A stretch of 64,000 bases of DNA, taken from contig NZ_JAUYZI010000013.1 in the NCBI RefSeq assembly GCF_030700245.1, positions 62,001 to 126,000 of the forward strand, written 5' to 3'. Both the position numbers and the translations under genes were made by a program. The stretch comes from Methylobacterium amylolyticum. GTDB lineage: Bacteria > Pseudomonadota > Alphaproteobacteria > Rhizobiales > Beijerinckiaceae. The notes below the pieces were generated by a model. That model saw only the letters and a program-made list of their open reading frames with translations. It made no database searches and was not told the DNA's origin. How positions within the stretch are numbered: position 1 is the first letter of the stretch; the number at the start of each line of letters is the position of its first letter. This document shows, in pieces, positions 32,356 to 41,996 of the stretch.

Positions 32356-33090
32356 ATGCGCCTCGACGTCAACGGCCTGCGGGCCTTCTACGCCAGCCCC
32401 CTCGGCGGCACGACGCGCCGGGTGGTCGGCCGCGCGGTCCACGGCTTCCTCGGCTCCGTCTCGGGCCTGCGGGTCCTCGGGATCGGCTACCCCACGCCCT
32501 ATCTCGGGCCGGTGCACTGCATCGCCGAGCGCACCCTGGCGTTCATGTCGGCGACGCAGGGGGTGGTGAACTGGCCGGGCACCGGCCGCTCCTGCACGGC
32601 GCTCGCCGACCCGACGATGATGCCGCTGCCGGAGGCCGCCATCGACCGGGTGATCCTGGTCCACGCCCTCGAATCGGTGGAGAGCCCGACCGAGCTGCTC
32701 CAGGAGGTGTGGCGCACCCTGACGCCGGGGGGGCGGCTGATCCTCGTGGTGCCGAACCGCCGCGGCGTCTGGGCCCGGCGGGAGGCGACGCCGTTCGGGC
32801 ACGGCCAGCCCTACAGTCGCTCGCAGCTCGGCCGGCTGATGCGCGACACGCTGTTCTCGCCCGAGGGCTGGGCCGAGACCCTGTACATGCCGCCGGTGCG
32901 GTCGCGGCCGATGCTGCGGACCGGCCCCGCCTGGGAGGCGCTCGGCACCAGCCTGTCGCTGCCGTTCGCGGGGATCCACGTGGTCGACGCGACGAAGCAG
33001 CTCTACCGTCCGGTCGCGGTCCAGGTGGTGCGCCGGGCCCGCCGCCTCGTCCCGGCGCGAGTGCTTGTGCCGGCCCCCTCCCCTGGCTGA
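32356..33090 (+). CDS. Class I SAM-dependent methyltransferase
   Basis: A 244-residue protein. It starts MRLDVNGLRAFYASPLGGTTRRVV, a head found in a family encoded next to gloB in many alphaproteobacteria. The SAM-binding motif is diverged (VLGIGYPTPYLGP), and an acidic second motif is not obvious. Post-motif sequence IDRVILVHALESVESPTELLQEVWRTLTPGGRLILVVPNRRGVWAR matches methyltransferase 11-type proteins. The substrate is unknown. The divergent arrangement with gloB, with 171 bases between starts, supports a conserved functional pairing. Confidence 0.85.
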   Translation: MRLDVNGLRAFYASPLGGTTRRVVGRAVHGFLGSVSGLRVLGIGYPTPYLGPVHCIAERTLAFMSATQGVVNWPGTGRSCTALADPTMMPLPEAAIDRVILVHALESVESPTELLQEVWRTLTPGGRLILVVPNRRGVWARREATPFGHGQPYSRSQLGRLMRDTLFSPEGWAETLYMPPVRSRPMLRTGPAWEALGTSLSLPFAGIHVVDATKQLYRPVAVQVVRRARRLVPARVLVPAPSPG

Positions 33091-33135
33091 GGCCGCCGGG
33101 TGCTATAGGGCCGCGCGAATCGGGAGCGCGGCCCC

Positions 33136-33846
33136 ATGAACGTCGATTCGACGATCCAGCAATTCCTTCTCGCCCTCTCGGGCCTGATCTCGATCGTCAA
33201 CCCGATCGGCGGCGCGCTGATCTTCGCCCAGGTGACGGGCGCCTACAGCCACGCCGAGCGGGTGGAGCTGTCGCGGCGGATCGGCGTCTACGCCGCCCTG
33301 GTCATGCTCGGCGCGCTCTGGGCTGGGACGCCGGTCCTGAACTTCTTCGGGGTCAGCCTCGGGGCGCTTCGCATCGCCGGCGGCCTCGTGGTCATGTCCT
33401 CGGCCTGGACGCAGCTCAACCGGCCGGAGGCCCGGGAGGCGCGCAAGCAGGCGGAGGCGTCCGGCACCGGCGGGCTCCCGCCGCCGCCGAGCCCGGAGGG
33501 CCGCCCGGAGGCGACCGCGGCGGCCCTGTCGGAGATCGCCTTCTTCCCCCTCACCCTACCCTTCACCACCGGGCCCGGCACCATCGCGGTGGCGATCACG
33601 CTCGGCGCCAACCGGCCGGCGGCGATGGCCGACCGGCTCGGCTTCTACCTCGGCGTCTCCCTGGCCGCGCTCTGCGTCGCGTTCGCGGTCGCCCTCGTCT
33701 ACGGCTCGGCCGACCGGGTGGTGGCGCTGATCGGTCCGGTGCGGGCGCGGGTGGCGGGGCGGCTGTTCGCCTTCCTGCTCCTGTGCGTGGGCACCCAGAT
33801 CCTCGTCACCGGGATCCACGACGTGTTCGGGCCCTTCGCCCGCTGA
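33136..33846 (+). CDS. MarC-family integral membrane protein
   Basis: A 236-residue protein with six predicted helices. Family landmarks are LISIVNPIGGALIFAQVTG in the first helix, RIAGGLVVMSSAWTQLN, then FFPLTLPFTTGPGTIAVAITLGA, which is the MarC signature, and a final AFLLLCVGTQILVTGIHDV. A cytoplasmic loop rich in proline and glycine (about residues 108-130) is longer than usual. MarC proteins were once linked to multiple antibiotic resistance, but their transport role is unclear. It starts 45 bases after the methyltransferase stop on the same strand. Confidence 0.92.
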   Translation: MNVDSTIQQFLLALSGLISIVNPIGGALIFAQVTGAYSHAERVELSRRIGVYAALVMLGALWAGTPVLNFFGVSLGALRIAGGLVVMSSAWTQLNRPEAREARKQAEASGTGGLPPPPSPEGRPEATAAALSEIAFFPLTLPFTTGPGTIAVAITLGANRPAAMADRLGFYLGVSLAALCVAFAVALVYGSADRVVALIGPVRARVAGRLFAFLLLCVGTQILVTGIHDVFGPFAR

Positions 33847-33920
33847 ACCCGGACGGGATCGGGGGCAGCCCGGGACGACCCGCCCCCGACGGACCACCCC
33901 CGTCGCGCGCCGGCCGCGGC

Positions 33921-34973
33921 TCAGATCACCGGCAGCTCGCTCAGGCCCCCGTACAGCGCCGCGTGGCCGACGTAGTAGAGGAACAGGAAGCCCGCGAGCG
34001 CCGCCCCGTACCAGGCCGGGGCCAGAGCCACGTCCCGGGCCCGGACCGCGGCCCGGGCGTCGTCGGCCGCGATGCCCAGCAGGACCACGATGATGCCGGA
34101 ATGGCCGATCGCGTCCACCTTGCCGAACTCGAAGATCGCCGAGACGAAGATCGCGGCGAGGATGATCGCGGCGGCCCGGCGCACCAGGGGCGTCCAGATG
34201 AGGGCGAAGGCGAGGGTGAACTCGATCACGCCGGCGGCCTGCATGAACAGCTCGGGCGAGGCGCCCATGGTCATCCCGGGCTTGGCGGCCAGGAGCGGGT
34301 CGGTCCATTGCGGGTAGGCCCACTTCTCCACCGAGGCCCACATCAGCGTGACCGCGGCGGCCCAGCGCACGATGTCGAGCGGGCGCACGCCGTAGGGCCG
34401 GATGTCGAGGCCGCGCAGGATCAGGTAGGCGGCGACGCCGAGGAAGACGGGATAGTCGGCGAGGTGGAACAGGCCGTACTGGGCGGTGGCGTAGGAGAAC
34501 AGGAACACGATGCCGAGGCCGGTGAGCGGCATGGTCTTCCGGGAGACGAGGCAGGCCGCGAGCCCGAGTTGCAGCCAGGAGATCCAGGCCACGTCGGTCT
34601 TCAACTCCGGCGTGAGGATGATGCCGCCGAGGCTCCACAGCGAGACGAAGAAGAACCCGAGCGTCGCGCGCACCAGGAGCTCGGTGTCGGTGCGGATCCG
34701 CGCCGTCACCCGGTCGAGAGCGTTCAGGAGCGCACCGCCCAGCGGCGTGCCCTCCGCGAGGCAGCCGAGCATCAGGCAGAGCAGGGCCAGCCCGGTTAGC
34801 CACTCGAAGTCCGGGCACAGCACCCGGTCGAGACCTTGCGGCTGGCCGGCGACGTCGTAGGCGCAGAACCATTTGACGTGGGCGCTGGCCTCGCCGATCG
34901 CCCCGAAGGTGAAGAGTGTCGCCAATCCGATGACGGGGCGAGGAAACAGCCGGTTTCTCTTGAGGAAGCGCAT
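33921..34973 (-). CDS. DoxX-like membrane protein
   Basis: A 350-residue protein with about nine hydrophobic segments. It begins MRFLKRNRLFPRPVIGLATLFTFGAIGEASAHVKWFCAYDV; the H-V-K-W-F opening after the first segment is typical of a conserved membrane family that carries DoxX-like helices. The C-terminal half has WAAAVTLMWASVEKWAYPQWTDPLLAAKPGMTMG and FMQAAGVIEFTLAFALIW, the DoxX-type pattern. The function is not established. The ATG at 34973 is chosen over an upstream frame because homologues begin with this membrane leader. It is convergent with marC. Confidence 0.75.
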   Translation of the reverse strand: MRFLKRNRLFPRPVIGLATLFTFGAIGEASAHVKWFCAYDVAGQPQGLDRVLCPDFEWLTGLALLCLMLGCLAEGTPLGGALLNALDRVTARIRTDTELLVRATLGFFFVSLWSLGGIILTPELKTDVAWISWLQLGLAACLVSRKTMPLTGLGIVFLFSYATAQYGLFHLADYPVFLGVAAYLILRGLDIRPYGVRPLDIVRWAAAVTLMWASVEKWAYPQWTDPLLAAKPGMTMGASPELFMQAAGVIEFTLAFALIWTPLVRRAAAIILAAIFVSAIFEFGKVDAIGHSGIIVVLLGIAADDARAAVRARDVALAPAWYGAALAGFLFLYYVGHAALYGGLSELPVI

Positions 34974-35319
34974 CTGATCCTCGCCAGCACGCCTCAGGAA
35001 CGTGCTTACCAGGACATTTACGGAGAATCGCGAGCGCCGCGCCAACGGTTTGTTAACGTGTGTGGCCGGAAGGTTAACGCTGTGGATAGCGGGCGCCTCG
35101 CACGGTTTCCGTTTGTCCAGACCCTCCTCGCCGGGGCGCGGGAACTTCCGGCGCGCCCCGCCCCTTGGCCGATCAGCCCCGGCCTGCGGGGCCGGAAGCG
35201 CGCGGTTAAGACTCCCGGCGCAAGGTATGCGGCGGCCGGGCGCGGCGGGCGCTTCGCCCGAGGGGTGGCGCGCCCATGCGATGGGGCGCCCGAGAGATGG
35301 TGCGGATCAGGGAGTGGCG

Positions 35320-35481
35320 ATGATCGGACTGGCGAGCGCGGCCTGCCTCGGACTCGGTGTCGCCCTGGCCGGCTTCGCGCCGCGCGCCGGCCTGCGCGTG
35401 CGGGCTTTCGAGACCGGGGGCGGCCTGTTCCTCGTCTCGGGCCTCGTCCTGCTCGGATCCGGCCTGCCGCTGTTCCGCTAG
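35320..35481 (+). CDS. Small hypothetical membrane protein (53 aa)
   Basis: A short frame beginning MIGLASAACLGLGVALAGFAPRAG, with a second hydrophobic segment GGGLFLVSGLVLLGSGLPLFR. The ATG has an AGGGAG site six bases upstream, which supports translation. The two-helix layout recalls other tiny membrane proteins in this window. No family is recognised. The 346-base gap before it (34974-35319) shows several GC-rich hairpins, no other gene and no EcfG-type promoter. Confidence 0.5.
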   Translation: MIGLASAACLGLGVALAGFAPRAGLRVRAFETGGGLFLVSGLVLLGSGLPLFR

Positions 35482-35517
35482 CGCGCTCGCCGCCGAGGTG
35501 GACACCGGTCCGGCGCG

Positions 35518-36570
35518 TCAGGGCGTCGGCGCCGCCGGGCTGAACACGGCGGTCGTCACGTCCCGGTCGGCCGTGGCCGACAGGGTCTGGAGGAAGGCGA
35601 GCAGGTCCGCCCGCTCCGCGGCCTTCAGGTGCAGCGGCCTGATCAGGCGGGAGCGGCTCGGCCGATCGATGCCGCCGCGGTCGTAGAGGTCGATCACCGC
35701 TTCCAGGGTCGGCACCGATCCGTCGTGCATGTACGGAGCCCGCCGGGCCGCGTCGCGCAGGGTCGGCGTCTTGAACGCGTGGCGCAGGGCGACCGAACTG
35801 CGCAGGATGCGCCCGCGCCCGAGGTCGCCGCCGCGGCCGACGCCGATGTCGTGGAACGAGTTGTCGGTGAACGACCAGCCGGAATGGCAGCCCGCGCAGC
35901 CGGCCCGGCCGTTGAACAGGTCGAACCCGCGCTTGGCCGTCTCGGGGATCGCCGTCTCGTCGCCCGCGATCCAGCGGTCGAACGGACCGGTTCCGGAGAC
36001 GATCGTGCGCTGGAAGGTGGCGAGCGCCGCCTCCAGCCGGTCGCGGGTGATCGCCGGATCGGTGAAGGCGGCGGCGAAGGCCTCGGCGTAGCCCGGGTCG
36101 GCCGCGAGCCGGTCGAGGGCTTGCGGGATCGGCAGGTTCATGTTGCCGGCCGCGGTGATCGGCATCGCGGCCACCGCCTCCAGGGTCCCGAACTTGCCGT
36201 CCCAGCCGAGCGGCCCGTCCTGCCACGCCACGTTGAGCAGGGTCGGCGTGCGCAGGTCCATGGCGCCCGGCCCGCGGGACGCAGCCCGAGCCCGGCCATC
36301 GCCCCAGGCGAGGTCCGGGAGGTGGCAGGTCCCGCAGGAGCGATCGCGGTCGCCCGACAGGATCGGGTCGAAGAACAGGCGCCGCCCCAGCTCGGCCTTG
36401 GCCGGGGTGTAGGCGTTCTCGGACGGGAACGGGATGGTCGCCGGCGGCCTGTATTCCGCCTGCCAGGCGGCGCGCCGGGCGTCGGGACCGTGACCGGCCA
36501 CGCTCGCCACGCCCGCGACACCGATCACCCCCAGGAACGCCGCGCCCGCGACGCCGACCTTCCATTGCAT
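35518..36570 (-). CDS. Diheme cytochrome c peroxidase / MauG-family protein
   Basis: A 350-residue periplasmic protein. A signal peptide (MQWKVGVAGAAFLGVIGVAGVASVAG) precedes two heme c sites: C79-x-x-C82-H83 (CGTCH) and C225-x-x-C228-H229 (CAGCH). The order, spacing and sequences F-F-D-P-I-L-S-x-D near the first heme and RHAFKTPTLRDAARRAPYMHDGS after the second match the bacterial diheme peroxidase superfamily. It would reduce hydrogen peroxide using electrons from cytochromes, or carry out MauG-like oxidative chemistry. No methylamine dehydrogenase genes are nearby. The ATG at 36570 is chosen for its signal peptide. Confidence 0.92.
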   Translation of the reverse strand: MQWKVGVAGAAFLGVIGVAGVASVAGHGPDARRAAWQAEYRPPATIPFPSENAYTPAKAELGRRLFFDPILSGDRDRSCGTCHLPDLAWGDGRARAASRGPGAMDLRTPTLLNVAWQDGPLGWDGKFGTLEAVAAMPITAAGNMNLPIPQALDRLAADPGYAEAFAAAFTDPAITRDRLEAALATFQRTIVSGTGPFDRWIAGDETAIPETAKRGFDLFNGRAGCAGCHSGWSFTDNSFHDIGVGRGGDLGRGRILRSSVALRHAFKTPTLRDAARRAPYMHDGSVPTLEAVIDLYDRGGIDRPSRSRLIRPLHLKAAERADLLAFLQTLSATADRDVTTAVFSPAAPTP

Positions 36571-36660
36571 AATCGACCTCTCACGACCTGAGATAGTCAC
36601 AGATCGGTTGAGGATCGGTGAAGCTCGGCGAGGCCCGTCACGAATTCGTGCGTTGGCCGC

Positions 36661-38781
36661 CTACTCCACGCGCACGGTGACGCTGTCGCTGGCGCCGGTC
36701 GCGTCGAGCACCGAGATGCGCGCGAAGCCGGCCCCGTCCGGCGTCCAGGCGGCGTTGCGCCGGGCGGTCTGCGCCACCGGCGTCCCGTCGACCATCCATG
36801 TCAGCGGCGGCACGCCGCCGAGCGCCTTGAGGGCCAGGCCGTCCGCGGGTTCGGGCCGGGCGCGCTCGGACAGGCCGAGATCGACCCGGGCGCCGTCCGG
36901 CGGGAAGGCGATCTTGAGCGCTTGGCTCCCCGGCGCCGCGTCGCGTCCCAGCCGCCGCAGGGGCGGCGGCAGGCCCGCGGTGTCGGCCACGAGCGCGTCG
37001 AAGGGCCGCGGCACCGGCTCGGGCTCGCCGCCGATCCGGGCGAAGGCGTCGAACAGGATCGGCGCGGCCACGAACCGGCCGACGAGGCCCGGCACCGCTG
37101 CGCCGTCCGGGCGGCCGACCCAGACGGCGACGGTGACGCGGCGGTCGAACCCCGCCGCCCAGGCGTCGCGGTAACCGAAGGAGGTGCCGGTCTTGTAGGC
37201 GATCCGGTTCGGCAGGGCGTTCTCGGGCGGCGGCGCCCCGCGCAGGATATCGGCCGCGTACCACGCCGCCACCGGCTCGGTGATCGCGCGCCCGGGGCCG
37301 CGCTCCGGGGCGGGGCCGGCGCGCCGCAGCGGGTCGGGCACGTCGCCGCCGCGGGCGAGGCCGGCGTAGAGCCGGGCGAGGTCGGTGAGCGTCAGGCCGA
37401 GGCCGCCGAGCGCCACCGGCAGTCCCGGAGCCGCCTCGCGCGGCAGGCGGATGTCGGCGCCGGCCGCGCGCAGCCGGGCGATGAACCGGGCGGGACCGAC
37501 CGCCTCCATCAGCGCGACCGCGGGCACGTTCAGCGAGAGTTGCAGGGCGCGGCGCGCGGTGACGGTGCCCTGGTAGGTCTGGTCGAAATTCTCGGGGGCG
37601 TAGCTCGCGGAGAACCGGGCCGGCCGGTCCTCCACCAGCGTCTCGGGATGGGCGAGGCCCGCCTCGAAGGCCATCGCGTAGACGAACGGCTTCAGGGCCG
37701 AGCCCGGGGATCGCACCGCCCGGGTCATGTCGATGGCGCCGCGGCGCTCCGGCTCCAGGTAGCCGGCGCTGCCGACCTGGGCCAGCACCCGCCCCTCGCG
37801 GTTGTCGAGGACGAGGATCGCCGCCGACAGGCCGGGGCCGGCCGCCGCCGCGCGCTCGGCCGCCAGCGCCTCCAGGCTCGCCTGGAGGCGGCCGTCGAGG
37901 CTCAGGCGGATGACGGGCGTGCCGGGCGTCTCGGCCAGAGCTTCCTCGGCGGCGTGGGCGGCGATCATCGGGAACGGACGCTTGGCCCGCGGCACGGGCT
38001 CGGCCTTGGCGGCGGCGGCCTCGGCGCGGTCGAGGACGCCGCGGGCGGCGGCGATGTCGAGCACCCGGTCGCGCGCCGCCCGGGCGCGCTCCGGGAACCG
38101 GTCCGGCCGCCGCGCCTCCGGGGCCTGCGGCAGGGCGACGAGGAGCGCCGCCTCGGCCGCCGTCAGCCGGACAGGCTCGCGGCCGAAATAGGCGAGGCTC
38201 GCCGCCCGCACGCCCTCCAGCGCCCCGCCGTAGGGGGCGAGCGCGAGGTAGAGGTCGAGCACGCCGGCCTTGCCGAGGCTCCGCTCCAGCGCGACCGCGC
38301 GCAGGGCCTGCCGCAGCTTGGCGTCGAGGGAGCGCGCCCGGCGCGGCTCGACGAGGCGGGCGACCTGCATCGACAGGGTCGAGCCGCCGGACACGATGCG
38401 GCGGTGCGCGAGCCACTGCCCGGCCGCGCGCGCCAGGGCGACGGGATCGACCCCCGGATGGGCCGCGAAGCGCCGGTCCTCGTAGGCGCGCAGCATCGCC
38501 AGGAAGCGCGGATCGACGCTCTCCGCGCCGACCGGCAGCCGCCAGCGGCCGTCGGCGGTGGCGAAGGGGCGCAGCAGCGCGCCGGACCGGTCGAGGACGA
38601 CGGTCGAGCGCGCCGAGGCCGGGGCGAGGTCGAGGGGCGGCAGGGTCTCCATCGCGCGCCAAGCCCAGGCGCCGGCCGCGGCGACGAGGAGGATCAGGCC
38701 GGCGAGGCCGATCCCCGCGAGCCCGGCGATCCGGCGCATCGGCCACGCGAGGCGGCGCAATCGGGTCCGCCCTCGCTCCAC
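36661..38781 (-). CDS. pbpC: Penicillin-binding protein 1C
   Basis: A 706-residue bifunctional peptidoglycan synthase if it starts at GTG 38781, which has a GGGGAGGG site; ATG 38739 is the alternative. A transmembrane anchor lies at about 20-42. The glycosyltransferase domain shows catalytic E101 in AYEDRRFAAHPGVDP and RIVSGGSTLSMQVARLV. The transpeptidase has nucleophile S in SPGSALKPFVYAM (near 360), SLNVPAV, and YKTGTSFGYRDAW (near 529). A BiPBP-type C-terminal domain (about 615-706) ends the protein, as in other PbpC. The partner alpha-2-macroglobulin gene usually seen next to pbpC is absent here; an RND pump gene precedes it. Confidence 0.94.
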   Translation of the reverse strand: MERGRTRLRRLAWPMRRIAGLAGIGLAGLILLVAAAGAWAWRAMETLPPLDLAPASARSTVVLDRSGALLRPFATADGRWRLPVGAESVDPRFLAMLRAYEDRRFAAHPGVDPVALARAAGQWLAHRRIVSGGSTLSMQVARLVEPRRARSLDAKLRQALRAVALERSLGKAGVLDLYLALAPYGGALEGVRAASLAYFGREPVRLTAAEAALLVALPQAPEARRPDRFPERARAARDRVLDIAAARGVLDRAEAAAAKAEPVPRAKRPFPMIAAHAAEEALAETPGTPVIRLSLDGRLQASLEALAAERAAAAGPGLSAAILVLDNREGRVLAQVGSAGYLEPERRGAIDMTRAVRSPGSALKPFVYAMAFEAGLAHPETLVEDRPARFSASYAPENFDQTYQGTVTARRALQLSLNVPAVALMEAVGPARFIARLRAAGADIRLPREAAPGLPVALGGLGLTLTDLARLYAGLARGGDVPDPLRRAGPAPERGPGRAITEPVAAWYAADILRGAPPPENALPNRIAYKTGTSFGYRDAWAAGFDRRVTVAVWVGRPDGAAVPGLVGRFVAAPILFDAFARIGGEPEPVPRPFDALVADTAGLPPPLRRLGRDAAPGSQALKIAFPPDGARVDLGLSERARPEPADGLALKALGGVPPLTWMVDGTPVAQTARRNAAWTPDGAGFARISVLDATGASDSVTVRVE

Positions 38782-38837
38782 GCGCCCTCCCCGCCCCCGG
38801 AATCCGGCCCACCGCCCGCGGCCGGAGCCGGCCGAAC

Positions 38838-41800
38838 TCAGGCCGGCGGCCCGGCCGGCCCGAGACCCGACGCGACCGGCACGCCCTCCGCCTTGGCCGC
38901 GTCGGACCGCGCCGCGTCGGGCTTCGCGCCCGACCGCCGGCGCAGATTGAACGCGAGGAGCCGGCGCGCCAAGCCCAATCCGAGGTCGGAGACGCGCGAC
39001 ACGACGATGAACACCGCCGGCACGAACACCAGCGACAGCAGCGTCGACAGGATCAGGCCGCCGATCACCGCCAGCGCCATCGGCGAGCGGAACTCGCCGC
39101 CGATGCCAAAGGCCAGCGCCGAGGGCAGCATGCCGGCCACCATCGCGATGGTGGTCATCACGATCGGCCGCGCCCGCTTCTGGCCCGCGTCGATGATCGC
39201 CGCGTCCCGGGCCATGCCGTGCCGGATCGATTCCACGGCGAAGTCGATCAGCATGATCGCGTTCTTGGTGACGATGCCCATCAGCATCAGGATGCCGATC
39301 CACACCGGTGTTGTGAGCTGCTTGCCGGTGATCATCAGGGCCAGCACCGCGCCGCCGAGCGACAGGGGCAGCGAGAACAGGATGGTGATCGGCAGCAGGA
39401 ACGAGCCGAACAGCAGCACCAGCACCGCGTAGACCATCATCAGCCCGGCGCTCATCGCCTTGGCAAAACCGTCGGCGAGCTCGTTCAGGCTCTCGGCGTC
39501 GCCGCCCTGATCGACGGTGACGCCCTTGGGCAGCGACTTCATCACCGGAAGGTTGTCGATCGCCTTGAGCACGTCGCCGAGCGCGGCGTCGGCCGCGAGG
39601 TCGCTCGCCACGGTCGCCTGCCGCATGCGGTCATAGCGGGTGATGTTGGTCGGGCCCTGCTGGAACTCCAGGTCGGCGATGCTCGCGAGCGGAATCGAGC
39701 CCCCGCCTCCTTTGGGCACCCGCACCTGCTCCAGCACGCTGCGGTTGACCCGGGCGGAATCGTCGAGCTGCACCCGGATCGGCACGAGGCGGTCGCCCGC
39801 GTCGAACTTGGCGAGCGCCGGGCCGACATCGCCGATCGTCGCCACGCGGATCGTCTCGGCGAGCAGCGTCGGCGACACGCCGAGCCGGGCGGCGAGGTCG
39901 AGATGCGGGCGGATCTGGAGTTCCGGCCGGTTCAGGGTGGTGCCGGAGATGACGTTGGTCACGCTGGGCAGCCGGCGCATCTGCCCGGCCAGCTCGTCGG
40001 CGACGTTGGCCACCGTGCGCGCGTCGGCGCCGCGCACCACCAGCGAGATCGCCCGCAGCCCGTTCTCGTCGACGAAGTAGAAGCGGATGTCGGGCACCGA
40101 CCGCAGCCGGGCGCCGATCTCCCGCTCCAGGTCGCGCTGGGTGATGGAGCGGTCCTTCTTGGGCGTATAGTTGATGATGAACGAGGCCCGGCGCGCCTCG
40201 ATCGGCTCCTTGGGCACGCGACCGCCGTCGATGAAGACGCTCTTCACCTCGGGCAGGCCGCGGATCACCTTGACGATGTCCTCCGCCGTCTTCTCGGTGT
40301 CGGCGAGCTGCGAGCCCGGCGGCAGCTCCAGCGCCATCACCGAGCGCGAGGAATCCTGGGCGGGCAGGAAGCCCTTCGAGAGCAGACTGAGCGAGGCGAT
40401 CGAGCCGGCGAAGAAGCCGAGCCCGATCAGCAGCGTCAGGTAGGCGTGCCGCACCGAGAAGGTCACGAGGCGGGTGTAGGCCCGCAGGATCCGGCCCGGC
40501 GGCTTCTCCGGCTCGGTGTGCGGCTTCATCAGGTAGGCCGCGAGCATCGGCGTGACGAAGCGCGCGGCGAGCAGCGAGAAGAACACCTGCACCGCCACGG
40601 TGATGCCGAACTGCTTGAAGAACTGGCCGGCGATGCCGGACATGAAGCTCGCGGGCGCGAAGATCGCGATGATGGTCAGCGAGATGGCGATGACCGCCAG
40701 CCCGATCTCGTCAGCGGCGTCGATCGCGGCCTGGAGCGCCGGCTTGCCCATGCGCATGTGGCGGGCGATGTTCTCGATCTCGACGATCGAATCGTCCACG
40801 AGGATGCCGGTCGACAGGGTGATCGCCAGGAAGCTCACGAGGTTGAGCGAGAAGCCGAGCGCGTCCATCGCCCAGAAGGCCGGGAAGATGGAGAGCGGCA
40901 GCGACACCGCGACGATCACCGTGGCGCGCAGGTCGCGCAGGAACAGGAACACGATCAGCACCGCCAGGATCGCGCCCTCGAACAGGGTCGAGATCGCGGC
41001 CTCGTAGTTGCCGTGGGTGAAGTCGACCGAGGTGTCGATCAGCTTGAGGTCGTAGTCCGGGTTCTCGGCCCGGATCTGCTCGACCCGCTTCTCGACCGCC
41101 TTGGCCACCACCACGTCGCTCGCGCCCTGGGCGCGCTTGATGCCGATGGCGGTGACGGGCTCGCCGTTGAGGCGGGCGAAGGTGCGCCGGTCGGCCACGG
41201 TGTCGGTGACGCGGCCGAGATCCTCCAGCCGCACCTGCCCGCCGGTGTTGAGCGTCACCATCGTGCCGGCGAGGTCGTCGAGCGTCCTGGCCGAGGCGAG
41301 CGTGCGGATCGCCTGGTCGCGGCCGCCGATCTCGGCGCGGCCGCCGGTGACGGTGACGTTGGTGCCGTACAGGCGCCGGCTCACGTCGACCGCGGTCAGC
41401 CCGAAGGCCTGGAGCCGGTCGGGATCGAGGGAGACGAGGATCTCGCGGTCGACGCCGCCGATCACCGCCGCCTCGGCCACGCCCTTCACGTCCTGGAGCG
41501 AGCGCTTGACGACGTTCTCCATGAACCAGGAGATCTGCTCCGGGCTCTTGTTCGGGGCGGTGGCCGCGTAGGTGACGATCGGCAGGCCGACCACGTCGAC
41601 GCGCTGGATCAGCGGCTCCTGCACGCTCTGCGGCAGGTTGGAGCGCACGCGGGTGACGGCGTCCTTGACGTCGTTCAATGCCCGGTCGGTGTTGGTCTCC
41701 AGGCGGAAGGCGATGGTGGTGACCGACAGCCCGTCGGTCACCGAGGACGCGATGTGGCGCACGCCCTCGACGCCCGAGACGCCGTCCTCGATGGTCTTGG

Positions 41801-41996
41801 TGACCTGCGCCTCGATCTCGGCCGGCGCGGCGCCGAACTGCGAGACCACCACCGAGACGAGCGGGATGTCGGCCGAGGGCAGCCGGGTCACCGGCAGCCG
41901 CGCGAAGCTCGCCCAGCCGAGCGCCAGCAGGATGATCGAGACGACGATCGCCGGCAGCGGGCGCCGGATCGCCAGGGCGGAGAAGTTGGCGGCCAT
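38838..41996 (-). CDS. RND efflux transporter, inner-membrane pump
   Basis: A 1052-residue AcrB-type pump with twelve helices. Helix 4 keeps the proton-relay aspartates in LSTGILVDDSIVEIENIARHM. The first periplasmic loop begins FARLPVTRLPSADIPLVSVVVSQFGAAPAEIEAQVTKTIED. The second half repeats the fold and ends with GIVTKNAIMLIDFAVESIRHG and FGIGGEFRSPMALAVIGGLI. It should export hydrophobic compounds using proton motive force. The substrate class (drug versus metal) is drug-like from the sequence, not proven. Its ATG overlaps the stop of the adaptor gene (ATGA). No outer-membrane factor gene is in the window. Confidence 0.95.
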   Translation of the reverse strand: MAANFSALAIRRPLPAIVVSIILLALGWASFARLPVTRLPSADIPLVSVVVSQFGAAPAEIEAQVTKTIEDGVSGVEGVRHIASSVTDGLSVTTIAFRLETNTDRALNDVKDAVTRVRSNLPQSVQEPLIQRVDVVGLPIVTYAATAPNKSPEQISWFMENVVKRSLQDVKGVAEAAVIGGVDREILVSLDPDRLQAFGLTAVDVSRRLYGTNVTVTGGRAEIGGRDQAIRTLASARTLDDLAGTMVTLNTGGQVRLEDLGRVTDTVADRRTFARLNGEPVTAIGIKRAQGASDVVVAKAVEKRVEQIRAENPDYDLKLIDTSVDFTHGNYEAAISTLFEGAILAVLIVFLFLRDLRATVIVAVSLPLSIFPAFWAMDALGFSLNLVSFLAITLSTGILVDDSIVEIENIARHMRMGKPALQAAIDAADEIGLAVIAISLTIIAIFAPASFMSGIAGQFFKQFGITVAVQVFFSLLAARFVTPMLAAYLMKPHTEPEKPPGRILRAYTRLVTFSVRHAYLTLLIGLGFFAGSIASLSLLSKGFLPAQDSSRSVMALELPPGSQLADTEKTAEDIVKVIRGLPEVKSVFIDGGRVPKEPIEARRASFIINYTPKKDRSITQRDLEREIGARLRSVPDIRFYFVDENGLRAISLVVRGADARTVANVADELAGQMRRLPSVTNVISGTTLNRPELQIRPHLDLAARLGVSPTLLAETIRVATIGDVGPALAKFDAGDRLVPIRVQLDDSARVNRSVLEQVRVPKGGGGSIPLASIADLEFQQGPTNITRYDRMRQATVASDLAADAALGDVLKAIDNLPVMKSLPKGVTVDQGGDAESLNELADGFAKAMSAGLMMVYAVLVLLFGSFLLPITILFSLPLSLGGAVLALMITGKQLTTPVWIGILMLMGIVTKNAIMLIDFAVESIRHGMARDAAIIDAGQKRARPIVMTTIAMVAGMLPSALAFGIGGEFRSPMALAVIGGLILSTLLSLVFVPAVFIVVSRVSDLGLGLARRLLAFNLRRRSGAKPDAARSDAAKAEGVPVASGLGPAGPPA